From Salvelinus alpinus (taxonomy: Eukaryota; Chordata; Actinopteri; Salmoniformes; Salmonidae), in the NCBI RefSeq assembly GCF_045679555.1, contig NC_092100.1, positions 30,257,106 to 30,321,105 on the forward strand: a stretch of 64,000 nt of DNA, in the 5' to 3' direction. Numbering within the stretch: the first letter of the stretch is position 1; each line of letters opens with the position of its first letter. Under the pieces are notes generated by a model. The model was given only the letters and a program-made list of their open reading frames with translations, did no database searches and was not told the origin of the DNA. The position numbers and the translations under genes were made by a program. Positions 30,660 to 44,624 of the stretch are shown piece after piece.

Positions 30660-32980
30660 CCATACTCTGATATTAGAGTGACCAGTCTTCTATCTAGCCT
30701 ATGTAGCCCATTAAGTAAATAACTGAATTCAATAGATATGATCAAAGTTAATAATTCTAATTGGGTATCAAGATGACAAATGTTAGATTTATCTAACGAG
30801 GCTTAATTAGTAGGCTATGCATGCATTCCTTTCTGAGCACTCAAACTACAAGTGAAACAGTTTGGAAGTCTTGTTAGACTATATGTATGCTACATTTGGG
30901 GTATTAATCTATAAATTGTGGTGCCAGCATATTTGTAATGTTTGCTATCAAAAACACAGAGGATGTTTTATGTTTCTTTAACAGTTATTTGATCCCAGTA
31001 GACATATGCATGAGTATGCACTAGGTAGTAGAATGTGTGAAAGATAATGAATAATAGAGTAGCAGACTATTTTGTCCTGAAGACCCTGATACCAGGGGAT
31101 TTCTCTCAAAAAACACATGCCTATTCTGCATCACCAAAAAATTACAGTATGTGTCCAGGCCTAACTCCCTATGCCACATTCATTGATAATATATCATATG
31201 TCAGGTTGAGTTAGAACATTACAACTGTGTAGGGGCTTGACTTCAGCAAAAGTGGCCTAATAAATTAATAATACACAATGTTTTTTAATAGAAATAGCTA
31301 ATTTCTCCCTATTTCAATTCAGTAGTAGTAGTTCTAAAATTCTTCTTCTCATTTACAAAAAACTCTCATGAAGTCACCTCATTTCTACTAACTCAGTTGG
31401 TTCCCACCAAGTTCCCATAGAAGGCCTTCAACTTTCCATTTTAGTGACCTGTAAATTGTTTTCATTAATCTCAATGTGTCTTGCAGAGGTTGAAAAGGTA
31501 GTTTATTTAATTGTTATTGTTTCACAATACAATATAATCTTGGAGAGATTTACCAGATTACACAATTCATTCATGTCGAAAGAGGCACGCAGCATGTACA
31601 AGAAATTGTAACTATTTGTTAATGTAATTTAATTTTACAAACTGTAATTTACTGTAATCCCAAAGCTACTATAGTGCATTCCCTGTGTATCACATCTACA
31701 CACCCTCATTGGAAGTCTGACCAGAAAGCTTCAGTTTTATTTGAGATGTCTGGTATTTCAGAGGCGGCCTTTGCACAAGGGATGACAGGAGAGGAGGGAA
31801 TCCCACTGTGGGGGACGGGGTGTCTCACAGGGAAAGTACAAATAGAACAGGGATGACAGGAGGGAAATTTGCTTTCCGTTTAATGCGTACAAATCCTATT
31901 AGTTTGATCCTTTTACAAATATGCCTAGCTCTGCTTGCCCACATATTGATTTTGTAGCGTTTTGTAAATCTTGTTCCTCGAATGGTGACTGTTTAGAGGT
32001 TCCTAGAGGTTCATCACACTATTATACACCAGCTACTATGTGCCCTCTGCTTAAGCTCTGTCATTGGATTTTCCACTTAAGAACTGTGAAAACATTTGCG
32101 TAGTCCTTATGTGTGTAATAGTTAAAAGGGTGGAAAACCTGACAGAAAAAAACTTCAGTGTTTCTTTTTTCAACCATGTTCCACTTTATCCCTTTCATCT
32201 TCCTGTAGTTAGCAATTCTGCAGTTTTTTTAACTGGTTTTCCAGATACGCCTCTACGGTAGAAAGTAGGCACTACATAAAACTAAGGGATATTGTCTGGA
32301 GAACAGAAGAACCAGACAAGGCAGTGCCATGTCTTAAATATCACCAGAGAAGCCCCTCTGAGGCTCCAACAACTAATCCACAGGGGGGGGGGGGGGACAA
32401 GGCCAAGAATTACCTTGAAGTAGCCTGCAAATTGCAATCTTTCTCAATGTAGTCCTACACAACCAGGCAAAATTCAACCAGAACCTGACATCTAACCACA
32501 CTTTTTGCATTTCACATGAGTCAGAGCAGGCTCTTTGAGCACATGGAGACATTCAAAAGAGTGGGGATATTTTAATTTTTGGGATTTCCCCCCAGCCCAA
32601 CACATCAACAAAATGATAGTTGACTAATTGAGGTCTCTGCTCTGAGTGTTATCCAAACTATTAACGTGGGTATTTCCAGTGTGAGAGCGTGGCTTCAGGT
32701 AGACAAAAGTTCCCCTTCGTGCACCTTCACTGTCAGTAAATCATTGTTTTGTGGTTAAGCTTCAATGTAGAGTTATCTATTATTTGTTCTGCTTTAGTCA
32801 TAGGACCCTTTCAGTTCCCTATGTTGTCAACGGCTGGCCCGCTGTCAGTGTCAGTCCTCAAGGTTTATTGCGCGGGTCAGTGAGCGTCCCAGACAATTGG
32901 ATTAGAACAACGAGCCCTTTCAAAGGAACCACAAGTCCAACGACTCCTCCTCCGTCACGCCACCCTCCCATCACTGACCT
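30660..32980. other. hydin-pnp intergenic DNA
   Basis: No coding exon or named repeat found. It is AT-rich with a (G)n run at 32382-32396. Short open frames here have no recognisable content. Confidence 0.55.
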
Positions 32981-33062
32981 TGTCCTACGATTACCGTTTG
33001 TCGCTAAACGCTGTGGCTGACGAACAAACCATTTCTACTGTAGCTTTACCTCATCATCAGAA

Positions 33063-33091
33063 ATGAACAATTCATCCTCAAACCAATGCAG
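33063..33091 (+). CDS. pnp: pnp coding exon 1 (residues 1-9)
   Basis: Short first coding exon (MNNSSSNQC) ending at the strong donor GTAAGA with two bases left over. AG plus T from exon 2 makes Ser10. A short first coding exon is usual in PNP genes. Confidence 0.85.
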
Positions 33092-36000
33092 GTAAGATAA
33101 CATATTGGTGTATATCGAAGTAAAACGAAGTGAACGGTTGTCCTCCTGATAGGCTACACAGTAGAGCCTATAATAATTCAGCGGCAGATACTAATCCATT
33201 TGTCTGTGTCGAGGGTTGGAAGCGCACAGTAACCCATGAATGTTCTGCCAAAATGCCAGTTTCAGTCAGTAAAATCGTCATATCGTAGGTTACAATGTGT
33301 TGGTGGATTAGGATACATGAAATAGGCATATTTTCACATATGGCAAGAGATTATCGTGGCTATATTTGATAGATACCAATACATATTGTTGATTTACATA
33401 TCGAAAATGTATATTGTTTATAAGGTTAACAAAATGTAAGCTTTTTATCTCCCTATCCTTTTAGTAACTAGGCTGCCTACATCCTCATACGTAGGTACAC
33501 GTTAGCGTGGGCAGCACTTAAAGAAACATGCTTCCTTTTCATGCAAACCCTATGCAAAATTAATTCAAGCATTGAAAGTAGCCCTAGCTTTTGCCAGCTC
33601 ATTTGAAACGAAAGGGACTCGCCGTTGTCTGTCAATAAATACAAAATGAGTGGCCATTGTTCGTGTTCATTGTGCGCCTGGTTCAGTAGGAGTGTGCAGT
33701 CGCGCGGCTCTGTGGACCATCCTGAATGGAATGCGCTGATCCCGCAGCAGCACCACGGACAGCTCCGCACTGCGCTGCCACTGAATCATCCAATCCTGCT
33801 GTTTATTTCACTTGCTCACTGAGCCTTTGTAGCTCCCACCGTTTTACTACAGCGAGCGGAAGGTTGAATTGACACTATTTTCCGTTTTAAATCCAGCTTT
33901 ATTATGAAGCATATACAACCCATAAAACATGGCCTGCCGATATAAAAGTTTATGGTGACTGAAGGTTTATTGCTAACATCGAATATGAGGATGATATATA
34001 TATATGTTTTTACTAGCAGAACTCAAACTGCCTTCTGCAACTAATGTTTGTTAGAGTGACCTCTAGTCAAGTGATCTAATTGGGTTTATGGTAACTTATA
34101 AAAGCTGTGTAAGCCTGCTTTTAAATTACAGGACTTGCAATCAATCATTCACCCGATGAGTTTGCCCGACAACAATGATGTGTCTCAAATGAAGTCGATG
34201 TGCTTGTAGAGTTTGAATGTGTAGAAGTTAATTACATTTAGTTCAACTCACGATTCAATTTAATTCAATTAGATAAACTCTCTCTTTCTCACACACACAC
34301 ACACACACAACCAAGAGAGGGGGTTACAGGGTGTGTTGTGTCTGTGATTCTGTTGTTACCAGCTGTAGGAGCTGCTAAGATACTTTTGAAGATCACCCTT
34401 CTGTAATTGACAGGTTGGGCTCATCAACTAAGAAAAGTTCCTATTGGTTGTGTTCAGATGAAAGGTATATAGTAACCTATCTCTGCTGAAACACAGATTA
34501 TCTTTGATGATTTAAATTAACGGCAGGATTGTGGGTTCGATTCCTGTGACCACCCATATGTAAAAATATATGCACAAATGAATGTAAGTCGCGTTGGATA
34601 GAAGCTTCTGCTTAATGGCATATATTATTATTATATTACACTGAATAGCATGCACTTACTATGTTTCTTTCCTCAGTTACAAATATGAGGATTACAGGGA
34701 AACAGCTGATTGGTTGCTGTCCCACACTGAGCAGAGGCCTAAAGTAGCCATCATCTGTGGCTCTGGCCTGGGTGGCCTGGCTGACCTGCTGGACAACAAG
34801 ACTGTGTTTCCCTACAAGGACATCCCATGCTTCCCCAACAGCACAGGTCAGACAATATCCTTATCCTGTACTGTCCCACCTGAAAATGTACAGCATCATG
34901 CTGTCTTCAGTTTGTACATGCATCATTACATCATCCTGTAGACATGACATACTATCTTACAGTGTTATGCTTATTGAACACTTGACCAAAGCTCAATAAA
35001 CGTTATAATGATCATTGATAACTTATGCATTTAATAATTTAATGTTAGATAAGAAATGTTTAGGTGGATGTTTTGAAAGTTGAAGTAAGAACACCAGTCC
35101 TTCACTGTGACCCAGAACCAGACCGTCACCCGATGGTGGCTGCTGCTTCCTGTCCTTGGGACCTGACTGAAATATTTACATTCAGTAATTCTATAAAAAT
35201 GCTCCTCCTTTCTTTCTTGTTGCACCACTGCAGTACAAGGACATGCCAGTCAGCTGGTCTTTGGGGAGCTGCAGGGGAAGCAGTGTGTCTGCATGCAGGG
35301 CCGCTTCCACTTCTACGAAGGCTACAACATTGCCACAGTGAGCTCCACTCTCTCCATCCACCAGAGCCATATCCTCATTACATTGGATTCATATTTAATG
35401 AATGTTGTGGAAGTGTATTGAAATGCTTGTATATCCCATGGTAAACCTGACACCTGTTTTATGGGATGATATTTATTTTTAAATGCAGCTACTATATTCT
35501 TTCAAATGAGTAGTGAGGATACTCAATGATACTTCACCAGTTTGCACTTTTATGAAGAACATAAGTTCCATAATGTTAGAATAACACAGTTAGTGTCTTG
35601 AGTTAGCTTTTAACCTCTGTAAAAGTAGCATACCAGGCAATTTGGGTTAACCTTTGACAGTGTGAGTTGAATTTTAATCTTAAATCTTTGGGCACAATAT
35701 AATCTGCACCCTGACATGATAAGACATGCACTCTACACACACCTACACATGGATGTTGTATTGTAAATATGTGATAGTGGAGTAGTAGCCTGAGGGAACA
35801 CACTACATGTATTGGGTAAAGTGTTGTGAAATGTAATGTCATATAATATTTTAAATTGTATTTCTGACAATGTCGTTGGACCCCAGGAAGAGGAGCAGCT
35901 GCCGTGGCAGCAGCTAATGGGGATCCTTAATAAATACAAATACAAATACTGTACGAACTACGCATTATGACTAAAAAAGGATTTATTGACTTTATTTTGT

Positions 36001-37019
36001 GAAAATAATTATAGTGAATATAGTGAAAATTATTATAGTCTAGTCACCTAGCAATAAGGAAAACAGTGCAGGCTTGCTATTTAAAAAATGTAGTACTGAG
36101 GATGTGATCTCTAGTTCCTCTTTCTCTCTAGGTGACATACCCGGTGCGAGTGTTCTTCCTGCTCGGGGTGGAGACCCTGATTGTCACTAATGCTGCTGGG
36201 GGGCTGAACCCCAACTTTAAAGTGGGTGACATCATGCTGATCAAGGATCACATCAACATGCCAGGCTTTGCAGGCCAGAACCCACTGTGTGGTCACAACG
36301 ATGAAAGGTGAGCCTTCCATCACTCCTAGTTAGAATAGCAGTCTCTTGATCTTTGGAAGGAAGGGTCATGTTGCACGTTCCTGCTGTCTGAGAAGCCTGA
36401 TTACTGGCATTTTATTACAGTAAAGGGCATGGTTATTATCCTTGTGGACTTCTTGGATTGTTCCTTTACCTGACATTGAGGGCCTCCGATATGACACAGG
36501 ACTTTATGTATCTCTTCAGGTTTGGAGTCCGTTTTCCCTGCATGTCGGACGCCTATGACAAAGACCTTTCTATACTGGCCAAAGAGACTGCTGAGGAGCA
36601 GGGCTGTTCCTCCTTTATCCAGCAAGGCGTGTACTGCATGCTGGCAGGTCCTAACTTTGAGACCATCGCAGAGTGCAGAGCTCTCCAGAAACTAGGCGCA
36701 GATGCTGTGGGTTAGTATGGTTCATTGGGCTTTATCAATGCCCTGAAATCTTTCAATAGATGTCCATTTCTTCAACAGAACTCTAGTGCTTGTCTTTTTT
36801 TCACCCTCTCTGTGCTCTGTAGGTATGAGTACAGTCCCTGAGGTGGTGGTGGCTCGTCACTGTGGTCTCCGTGTCTTTGGCCTGTCTCTCATCACCAACA
36901 AGGTGGTCACAGACTACGACAGCCAGGAGAAGGCCAACCATGAGGAGGTACTGGAGACCACAGGAATGCGCACTCAGGACCTACAGAGGCTGATCAGTAA
37001 CCTTCTTGCTAAGATGTAG
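33063..37019 (+). CDS. pnp: Purine nucleoside phosphorylase (complete, 6 coding exons, 288 aa)
   Basis: A trimeric cytosolic enzyme that splits inosine and guanosine (and deoxy forms) with phosphate into base plus (deoxy)ribose-1-phosphate in purine salvage. Coding exons are 33063-33091, 34677-34846, 35234-35337, 36132-36307, 36520-36710 and 36823-37019; phases agree and the total is 867 nt including TAG. Length matches mammalian PNP. Visible active-site residues are the phosphate loop GSGLG (Ser39), His70, Arg90 and His92 in [10 protein letters not shown], Ala122 in TNAAGGLNP, Glu207 in AGPNFET, Met225 in GMSTVPEV, Asn249 in LITNK and His263. These correspond to human positions shifted by six. 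Fish carry several pnp paralogs and I cannot say which this is. No TATA box was recognised upstream. Confidence 0.96.
34290..34309. repeat. (CA)n microsatellite in pnp intron 1
   Basis: About ten CA units after CTCTTTCT. Confidence 0.9.
34525..34632 (+). repeat. 3' part of a tRNA-derived SINE
   Basis: Has a B-box (GTGGGTTCGATTCC) and the common fish SINE tail GTAAGTCGCGTTGGATAGAAG...CTGCTTAATGGCATAT. The A-box end is missing. Within pnp intron 1, about 50 bp before exon 2. Confidence 0.65.
34677..34846 (+). CDS. pnp: pnp coding exon 2 (residues 10-67)
   Basis: Acceptor TTTCCTCAG. Encodes [17 protein letters not shown] and the phosphate-binding loop [11 protein letters not shown]. Donor GTCAGA. 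Confidence 0.96.
35234..35337 (+). CDS. pnp: pnp coding exon 3 (residues 67-101)
   Basis: Acceptor CCACTGCAG; donor GTGAGC directly after ATTGCCACA. Carries His70 and the phosphate/nucleoside residues Arg90, His92 and Tyr94 in [11 protein letters not shown]. Confidence 0.95.
35820..35948 (+). repeat. LINE/SINE 3'-end fragment
   Basis: GGACCCCAGGAAGAGGAGCA...AATGGGGATCCTTAATAAATACAAATACAAAT has a microsatellite-like end. A second, shorter match (GTCGGACCCCAGGAAGACTA) is at 48636. Located in pnp intron 3. Confidence 0.6.
36132..36307 (+). CDS. pnp: pnp coding exon 4 (residues 102-160)
   Basis: Acceptor TCTCTCTAG. Encodes [15 protein letters not shown] and [19 protein letters not shown]. Donor GTGAGC after GAAAG. 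Confidence 0.96.
36520..36710 (+). CDS. pnp: pnp coding exon 5 (residues 160-224)
   Basis: Acceptor TATCTCTTCAG. Encodes [13 protein letters not shown] and [19 protein letters not shown], with purine-contacting Phe206 and Glu207. Asn205 replaces the Ser of human GPSFET. Confidence 0.96.
36823..37019 (+). CDS. pnp: pnp coding exon 6 (residues 224-288, stop)
   Basis: Acceptor GCTCTGTAG. Encodes [19 protein letters not shown], the SLITNK base-binding Asn249 and the EKANHEEVL helix, then TAG at 37017. Confidence 0.96.
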
Positions 37020-38444
37020 ATCAGCCCCAGTCTGTCTGTGTTAACTGCCCAGTGATATAGCTACTGTAAGGTGATGTTATACAGAAAGCACAGATGCATA
37101 TATTCTAGAGAAATAGCTAGCAGACAGATCATTGCAATCATATGATATACGTTATTTGAAGGGAACGCTAGATAGCTTAAAATGATGTCTTATTTGTTTA
37201 CATTTCTCAGCACAGAGGCTAATGCTAGTATTGCTACTTCAGTTTGATTTGACATTTTATAGGCTGGGATTTGTCTTCATCGTGTAATCTCTAAACTGAA
37301 GCACTGTAAAGAGGCCTACTAACCAAACTCACCTCTTCAAAAAGGGGTTGTCCATATGGCTATAAAAGTAATGTAATGACCAAGAAAAAAAGATAGGAGA
37401 TAGTACAGACTTGAAAATAATATATTCCTTTGAATTAAAACAAAACTGAAAATGCATCACACTAAATTGTAAGATATGTAGCCTTCATGTACATTAATGT
37501 ATTGCAGTTATTAAGTACAAATTAATCTCATGGTCAATGTGAACATGGGATCAGTTATTAAGTACAAATCAATGGTCTGTATATCACGTGGACCAACAAT
37601 CATTGTGTTGTCGCTCATTAGTAATGATTAACAATGTATATTTCTTCCTTGGTAGCCTTATTATTCTACATTTCTAGAATCCGACTGCTCCTTGATGGAG
37701 AGAACGCCAAAACTCATCATGGTTATAAGAATAATCAAATTTATCAGAGTGATGAAAAGTAAAACATTTTTAAAAACCTCCAACATACACTGAGTATACC
37801 AAACATTAGGAACATCTTCCTAGTATTGAGTCGTTTAAAGCGTTCCACAGGGATGCTGGCCCATGTTGACTCCAATGCTTTCCACAGTTGTGTCTAGTTG
37901 GCTGGATGTCCTTTGGGTGGTGGATCATTCTTTATACACATGGGAAACTGTTGAGCGTGAAAAACTCATCAGCCTTACAGTTCTTGACACAAACCGGTGC
38001 GCCTGTCACCTACTACCATACCCCGCTCAAAGGCACTTAAATCTTTTGTCTTGCCCATTCACCCTCTGAATGGCACACATACACAATCCATGTCTCAGTT
38101 GTCTCAAGGCTTAAAAATCCTTCTTTAACCTGTCTCCTCCCCTTCATCTACACTGATTGATGTGGATTTAACAAGTAACATCAATAAGGGATCGTAACTT
38201 TCACCTGGATTCACCTGGTCATTCTATGTCATGGAAAGAGCAGGTGATCTTAATGTTTTGTACACTCAGTGTATATTGGGGGCCAGTTATTTCCGTAGTC
38301 ATAAAAAGAAGACTGTTGATGTCAGATGTTTTTCAAAGTTGAGGAGTAGTAATGTACTGTATGTAGGAGATTAACTTCTTTACTTTAATTTCAGTTGTCC
38401 TAAAATGGAATGTATTTTCACATAATATACTGTTTTAAAATAAA
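37020..38444 (+). other. pnp 3' flank / possible long 3' UTR
   Basis: No other coding sequence is seen. The first good AATAAA on the plus strand that I noted after the stop is at 38439-38444. If it is used, the 3' UTR is about 1.4 kb and includes the Tc1-type MITE at 37786-38274. A nearer unrecognised variant signal is equally possible. Confidence 0.35.
37786..38274 (-). mobile_element. Internally deleted Tc1-like element (MITE-like), copy B
   Basis: Minus strand begins TACACTGAGTGTACAAAACA and runs ATTAAGATCACCTGCTCTTT, as in copy A at 17210, including the transposase N-terminal region. The other end is GTATACTCAGTGTATG. It lies downstream of pnp. Confidence 0.8.
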
Positions 38445-38744
38445 ACATGCAAATTACACTTCTAAAATTGTCTACTGTTATTGTTAGAGTCACATGCAGT
38501 ATAGGCAAAACAATACTGAGCACCTTGGGTAGGAGGTTGTGTGTGTGTGTGTGTGCGTTTGTGCAGGAGCAATGTTAGTGTGAGATTACAGGTAGTGAAA
38601 ATACTTTGAATGGAATGGTTAATTACCTCTTGTTTATGTTCATATTGACTCATGAGCAATATGGGAAGAGAACAGAGTCCAGTCTTTTAACGTGTTTCAT
38701 AGAGCAGTACATTTATGTTATGCTTTGTTTTAAAAGGGCATGTG

Positions 38745-39155
38745 GGCCTCCCGAGTGGCGCTGTGCCACTAGAGATTCTGGGTTCGAGTCCAGGCTCTGT
38801 CGAAGACCGGCCACGACCGGGAGACCAATGGGGCGGCGCACAATTGGCCCAGCGTCGTCCGGGTTAGGGGAGGGTTTGGCCGGCAGGGATGTCTTGTCCC
38901 ATTGCGTACTAGTGACTCCTGTGGCGGGTCAGGCACAGTGCATGCTGACACGGTAGCCAGCTGTACGGTGTTTCCTCCGACACATTGGTGCAGTTGGCTT
39001 ACGGGTTAAGCGGGCATTGTGTCAAGAAGCAGTGCAGCTTGGTTGGGTTGTGTTTCGGAGGACGCACGGCTCTCGAGCTTCGCCTCTCCCAAGTCCGTAC
39101 GGGAGTTGCAGTGATGAGACAAGACTGTAACTACCAATTGGGGAAATATAAAAGG
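38745..39155 (+). repeat. tRNA-derived salmonid SINE, plus orientation
   Basis: Same family as 27153-27591: GGCCTCCCGAGTGGCG, then B-box GGGTTCGAGTCCAGGCTCTG, GGGAGACCAATGGGGCGGCG and CCAATTGGGGAAATATAAAAGG. About 40 bp between the A-box and B-box is deleted, so the internal promoter is probably dead. Confidence 0.85.
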
Positions 39156-39311
39156 GCAAGTGAGATGATTATCATCAATAATGTTGATCAATAAAAAGAA
39201 GGAATCTGATGAAATGAGAGAAAAAGACAAGGGGGATACGCCCCCACGCAACATCCCTCCTCCCCATCCCTATCAGTATTTTGAAAGACCTGGGTCACAG
39301 CACTGTATACA

Positions 39312-40668
<1,357 letters not shown>

Positions 40669-40934
40669 GATATGGACACATCAACATATACACTAAACAG
40701 GCTCCAAAATGTGGTGAATGAAAAGGAATTTTCCCATCCCCAATCCATTACATAATTCAACAGTTCTGCCAACACACTGTAGAAGTGGAGCTGAGATCAA
40801 ATATTAAACACAGTGAGCCTCGCAGCCTGCCACCATATCTCCAAAGGTGCTTCTATCTATGGTATACCATTGCAAATATGCAACAAAATGAAGATCAAGA
40901 AAATAACACTTTTTTAAAATGGTAAAGAACAATA

Positions 40935-43659
40935 TTATGTGTCATACAGAGTTCAATCTAAGCTTGATGCCCTCAATCGCACACAAATTATCAATGAACC
41001 TACCAGGTACAACCCCAAATCCGTAAACACGGGCACCCTCATAGATATCATCCTAACCAACCTGCCCTCCAAATACACCTCTGCTGTCTTCAACCAGGAT
41101 CTCAGCGATCACTGCCTCATTGCCTGCATCCGTAATGGGTCTGCGGTCAAATGACCACCCCTCATCACCGTCAAATGCTCCCTAAAACACTTCAGCGAGC
41201 AGGCCTTTCTAATCGACCTGGCCCGGGTATCCTGGAAGGATAATGACCTCATTCCGACAGTAGTATTCCGACCATCTTAAATAAGCATGCCCCATTCAAA
41301 AAATGTAGAACCAGGAACAGATATAGCTGGTTCACTCCAGACCTGACTGCCCTTGACCAGCACAAAAACATCCTGTGGCGTACTGCATTAGCATCGAATA
41401 GCCCCCGCGATATGCAACTGTTCAGGGAAGTTAGGAACCAATATACACAGGCAGTTAGGAAAGCAAAGGCTAGCTTTTTCTAACAGAAATTTGCATCCTG
41501 TAGCACAAACTCCAAAAAGTTCTGGGACACTGTAAAGTCCATGGAGAATAAGAGCACCTCCTCCCAGCTGCTCACTGCACTGAGGCTAGGAAACACTGTC
41601 ACCACCGATAAATCCATGATAATTGAGAATTTCAATAAGCATTTTTCTATGGCTGGCCATGCTTTCCACCTGGCTACCCCTAACTCAGTCAACAGCCCTG
41701 CACCCCCCACAGCAACTTGCCCAAGCCTCCCCCATTTCTCTTTCACCCAAATCCAGATAGCTGATGTTCTGAAAGAGCGGCAAAATCTGGACCCCTTCAA
41801 ATCAGCTGGGCTAGACAATCTGGACCCTCTTTCTAAAATGAATCGCCGAAATTGTTGCAACCCCTATTACTAGCCTGTTCAACCTCTCTTTCGTATCGTC
41901 TGAGATACCCAAAGATTGGAAAGCTGCCACGGTCATCCCCCTCTTCAAAGGGGGAGACACTCTAGACCCAAACTGCTACAGACCCATATCTATCCTAACC
42001 TGCCTTTTTTAAGGTCTTCGAAACAGATCACCGACCATTTCGAATCCCACCGTAACTTCTCCGCTATGCAATCTGGTTTCCGAGCTGGTCATGGGTGCAC
42101 CTCAGCCACGCTCAAGGTCCTAAACGATATCATAACCCCCATCGATAAGAGACAATACTGTGCAGCTGTATTCATCGACCTGGCCAAGGCTTTCGATTCT
42201 CTCAATCACCACATTCTTATCGGCAGACTCAACAGCCTTGGCTTCTCAAATGACTGCCTCGCCTGGTTCACCAACTAATTCTCAGACAGAGTTCAGTGTG
42301 TCAAATCGAAAGGCCTGTTGTCCAGACCTCTGGCAGTCTCTATGGGGGTGCCACAGGGTTAAATTCTCGGGCCAACTCTTTTCTCTGTATACATCAAGGA
42401 TGTCTCTCTTGCTGCTGGTGATTCTATGATCCACCTCTATGCAGATGACACCATTTTGTATACTTCTGGCCCTTCTTTGGACACGGTGTTGACTAACCTC
42501 CAGATGAGCTTCAATGCTATACAACTCTCCTTCCGTGGCCTCCAACTGCTCTTAAATGCAAGTAAAACTAAATGCATGCTCTTCAACCGATCGCTGCCCA
42601 CACCTGCCCGCCTGTCCAGCATCACTACTCTGGACGGTTCTGACTTAGAATATGTGGACAACTACAAATACCTATGTGTCTGGTTAGACTGTAAACTCTC
42701 CTTCCAGACTCACATTAAGCATCTCCAATCCAAAATTAAATCTAGAATCGGTTTCCTATTTCGCAACAAAGCATCCTTCACTCATGCTGCCAAACATACC
42801 CTTGTAAAACTGACTATCCTACCGATCCTTGACTTCGGCGATGTCATTTACAAAATAGCCTCCAACACTCTACTCAGCAAATTGGATGCAGTCTATCACA
42901 GTGCCATCTGTTTTGTCACCAAAATCCCATATACTACCCACCACTGAGACCTGTATGCTCTCGTTGGCTGACCCTCGCTTCATATTCGTCGCCAAACCCA
43001 CTGGCTCCAGGTTATCTATAAGTCTTTGCTAGGTAAAGCCCCGCCTTATCTCAGCTCACTGGTCACCATAGTAGCACCCACCCGTAGCACGCGCTCCAGC
43101 AGGTGTATCTCACTGGTCACCCCCAAAGCCAATTCCTCCTTTGGCCGCCTTTCCTTACAGTTCTCTGCTGCCAATGACTGGAACGAACTGTAAAAATCAC
43201 TGAAGCTGGAGACTCATATCTCCCTCACTAACTTTAAGCACCAGCTGTCAGAGTAGCTCACAGATCACTGCACCTGTACATAGCCCATCTGTAAATAGGC
43301 CATCCAACTACCTCATCCACCATACTGTTATTTATTTTGCTCCTTTGCACCCCAGTATCTCTACTTGCACACTCATCTTCTGCACATCTATCACTCCAGT
43401 GTTTAATTGCTATATTGTCATTATTTTGCCACTATGGCCTATTTATTGCCTTACCTCCCATATCCTACCTCATTTCCACACACTGTATATAGATTTTTTC
43501 TATTGTATTATTGACTGCATGTTTGTTTATTCCATGTGTAACTGTGTTGTTGTTTGTGTCGCACTGCTTTGCTTTGTCTTGGCCAGGTTGCAGTTGTAAA
43601 TGAGAACTTGTTCTCAACTAGCCTACCTGGTTAAATAAAGGTGAAATAAATACAAATTA
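40935..43659 (+). mobile_element. L2/RSg-type LINE, degenerate
   Basis: In order: endonuclease C-terminus (LIDIILTNLPSKYTSAVFNQ, DLSDHCLIACIR), a linker (KKFWDTVKSMENK) and reverse transcriptase pieces (DWKAATVIPLFKGGD, NCYRPISILTCLFK, AVFIDLAKAFDSLNHHILI, HLYADDTILYTSG). The 3' end is CTACCTGGTTAAATAAAGG then TGAAATAAA. Stops and shifts break the frame. The 5' end is truncated. Confidence 0.85.
42426..42947 (+). pseudogene. LINE reverse transcriptase fragment with YADD box
   Basis: The longest intact piece of the LINE: the catalytic YADDT motif at residues 5-9 and ASKTKCMLFNRSL downstream, then NYKYLCVWLDCKLSF, typical of L2-clade enzymes. Confidence 0.85.
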
Positions 43660-43759
43660 AAAACGTTTGTCCCATCCCATCATCACTGCAACAACAATCG
43701 CAATAACAACAGCTTAGTGTTATGCATATTGTAGAATGATCAAATGCAGAGGCTATACA

Positions 43760-44079
43760 GTACACTATTAGAAAGAAAGGTGCTATCTAGAACCAACACA
43801 TTTTTGGGGGCTGTCCCCAAAGGAGAACCCTTTGAAGAACCCCTTTTGGTTCCATGTAGAACCCTTTCCACAGAGGGTTCTACATTCAACCCCAAATAGT
43901 CTACCTGGAACCAAAAAGGATTCTCCTATGGGGACAGCCGCAGAACCCTTTCGGAACCCTTTTTTCTAAGTGTACTGTATGTAACTCTTGTCCCGTCATG
44001 CTGGTGGTTGCTATGTGGTTGAGTGGTTGGGAGTGGGACTCACAATGTCCTATGGGTTGTGTGTTCCTACAGCAGATGC
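43760..44079 (+). repeat. GGTTCT-type MITE plus conserved flank, copy 1
   Basis: TACACTATTAGAAAGAAAGG and CCCTTTTTTCTAAGTGTA bound a palindromic body of GAACCCTTTT / GGTTCTACAT units (43760-43976). A further roughly 100 bp (to 44079) recurs after copy 2 at 60335-60563 with very high identity. Confidence 0.75.
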
Positions 44080-44624
44080 TCAGGTCAAACACAAGTGAAG
44101 CAGGAAAAGAAGTGACATGACATTTGTGGAATTTACTGATGCATACATTTATAAGATGGTGACACAATGCTCTCCCTTAGTCTCATAGCATCACCAGCAG
44201 TATCTGCAGGCTATTGCCAAGGCAACCACCGTTGTAATCAGTGCTGAAATATGAATGAATAAGAGGATGCCGTGTGTACGCAGTAGAAGAGAGAAAACGG
44301 TTACAGTCACTCCAAATCCATTCATGAGGACACTACAGTGCTCCACTGATTAAACAAACATGCATGTGTGTTTGTGTTTTGAGCGGCACTACTTTGTTTT
44401 TGTTTTCTCCTTATGAAATTGGTTTCGATCCACAAAGTACGCATTTGTCTCTACATGCTAGAAGATCAATTGAGCTGACTTTAGCCTGAAATGGAGGCAA
44501 CATAACAGGGTTTTCTCAAAGATTTTTTTAACAAGGTGTTGCTACTGAGTACAGCTGGGGGAGGCATGAACCGGGTTATTGGCCCCCTTTGGGCTTAGAG
44601 ATTTTAGCATTTTTTAACAACTGT

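Noticed and set aside
33625-33822. 65-codon open frame in pnp intron 1
   Set aside because: No acceptor or donor in phase with pnp and no known motif.
38745-38800. Functional tRNA gene (A/B-box-like sequence)
   Set aside because: The segment between the boxes is deleted and the sequence is the head of a SINE.
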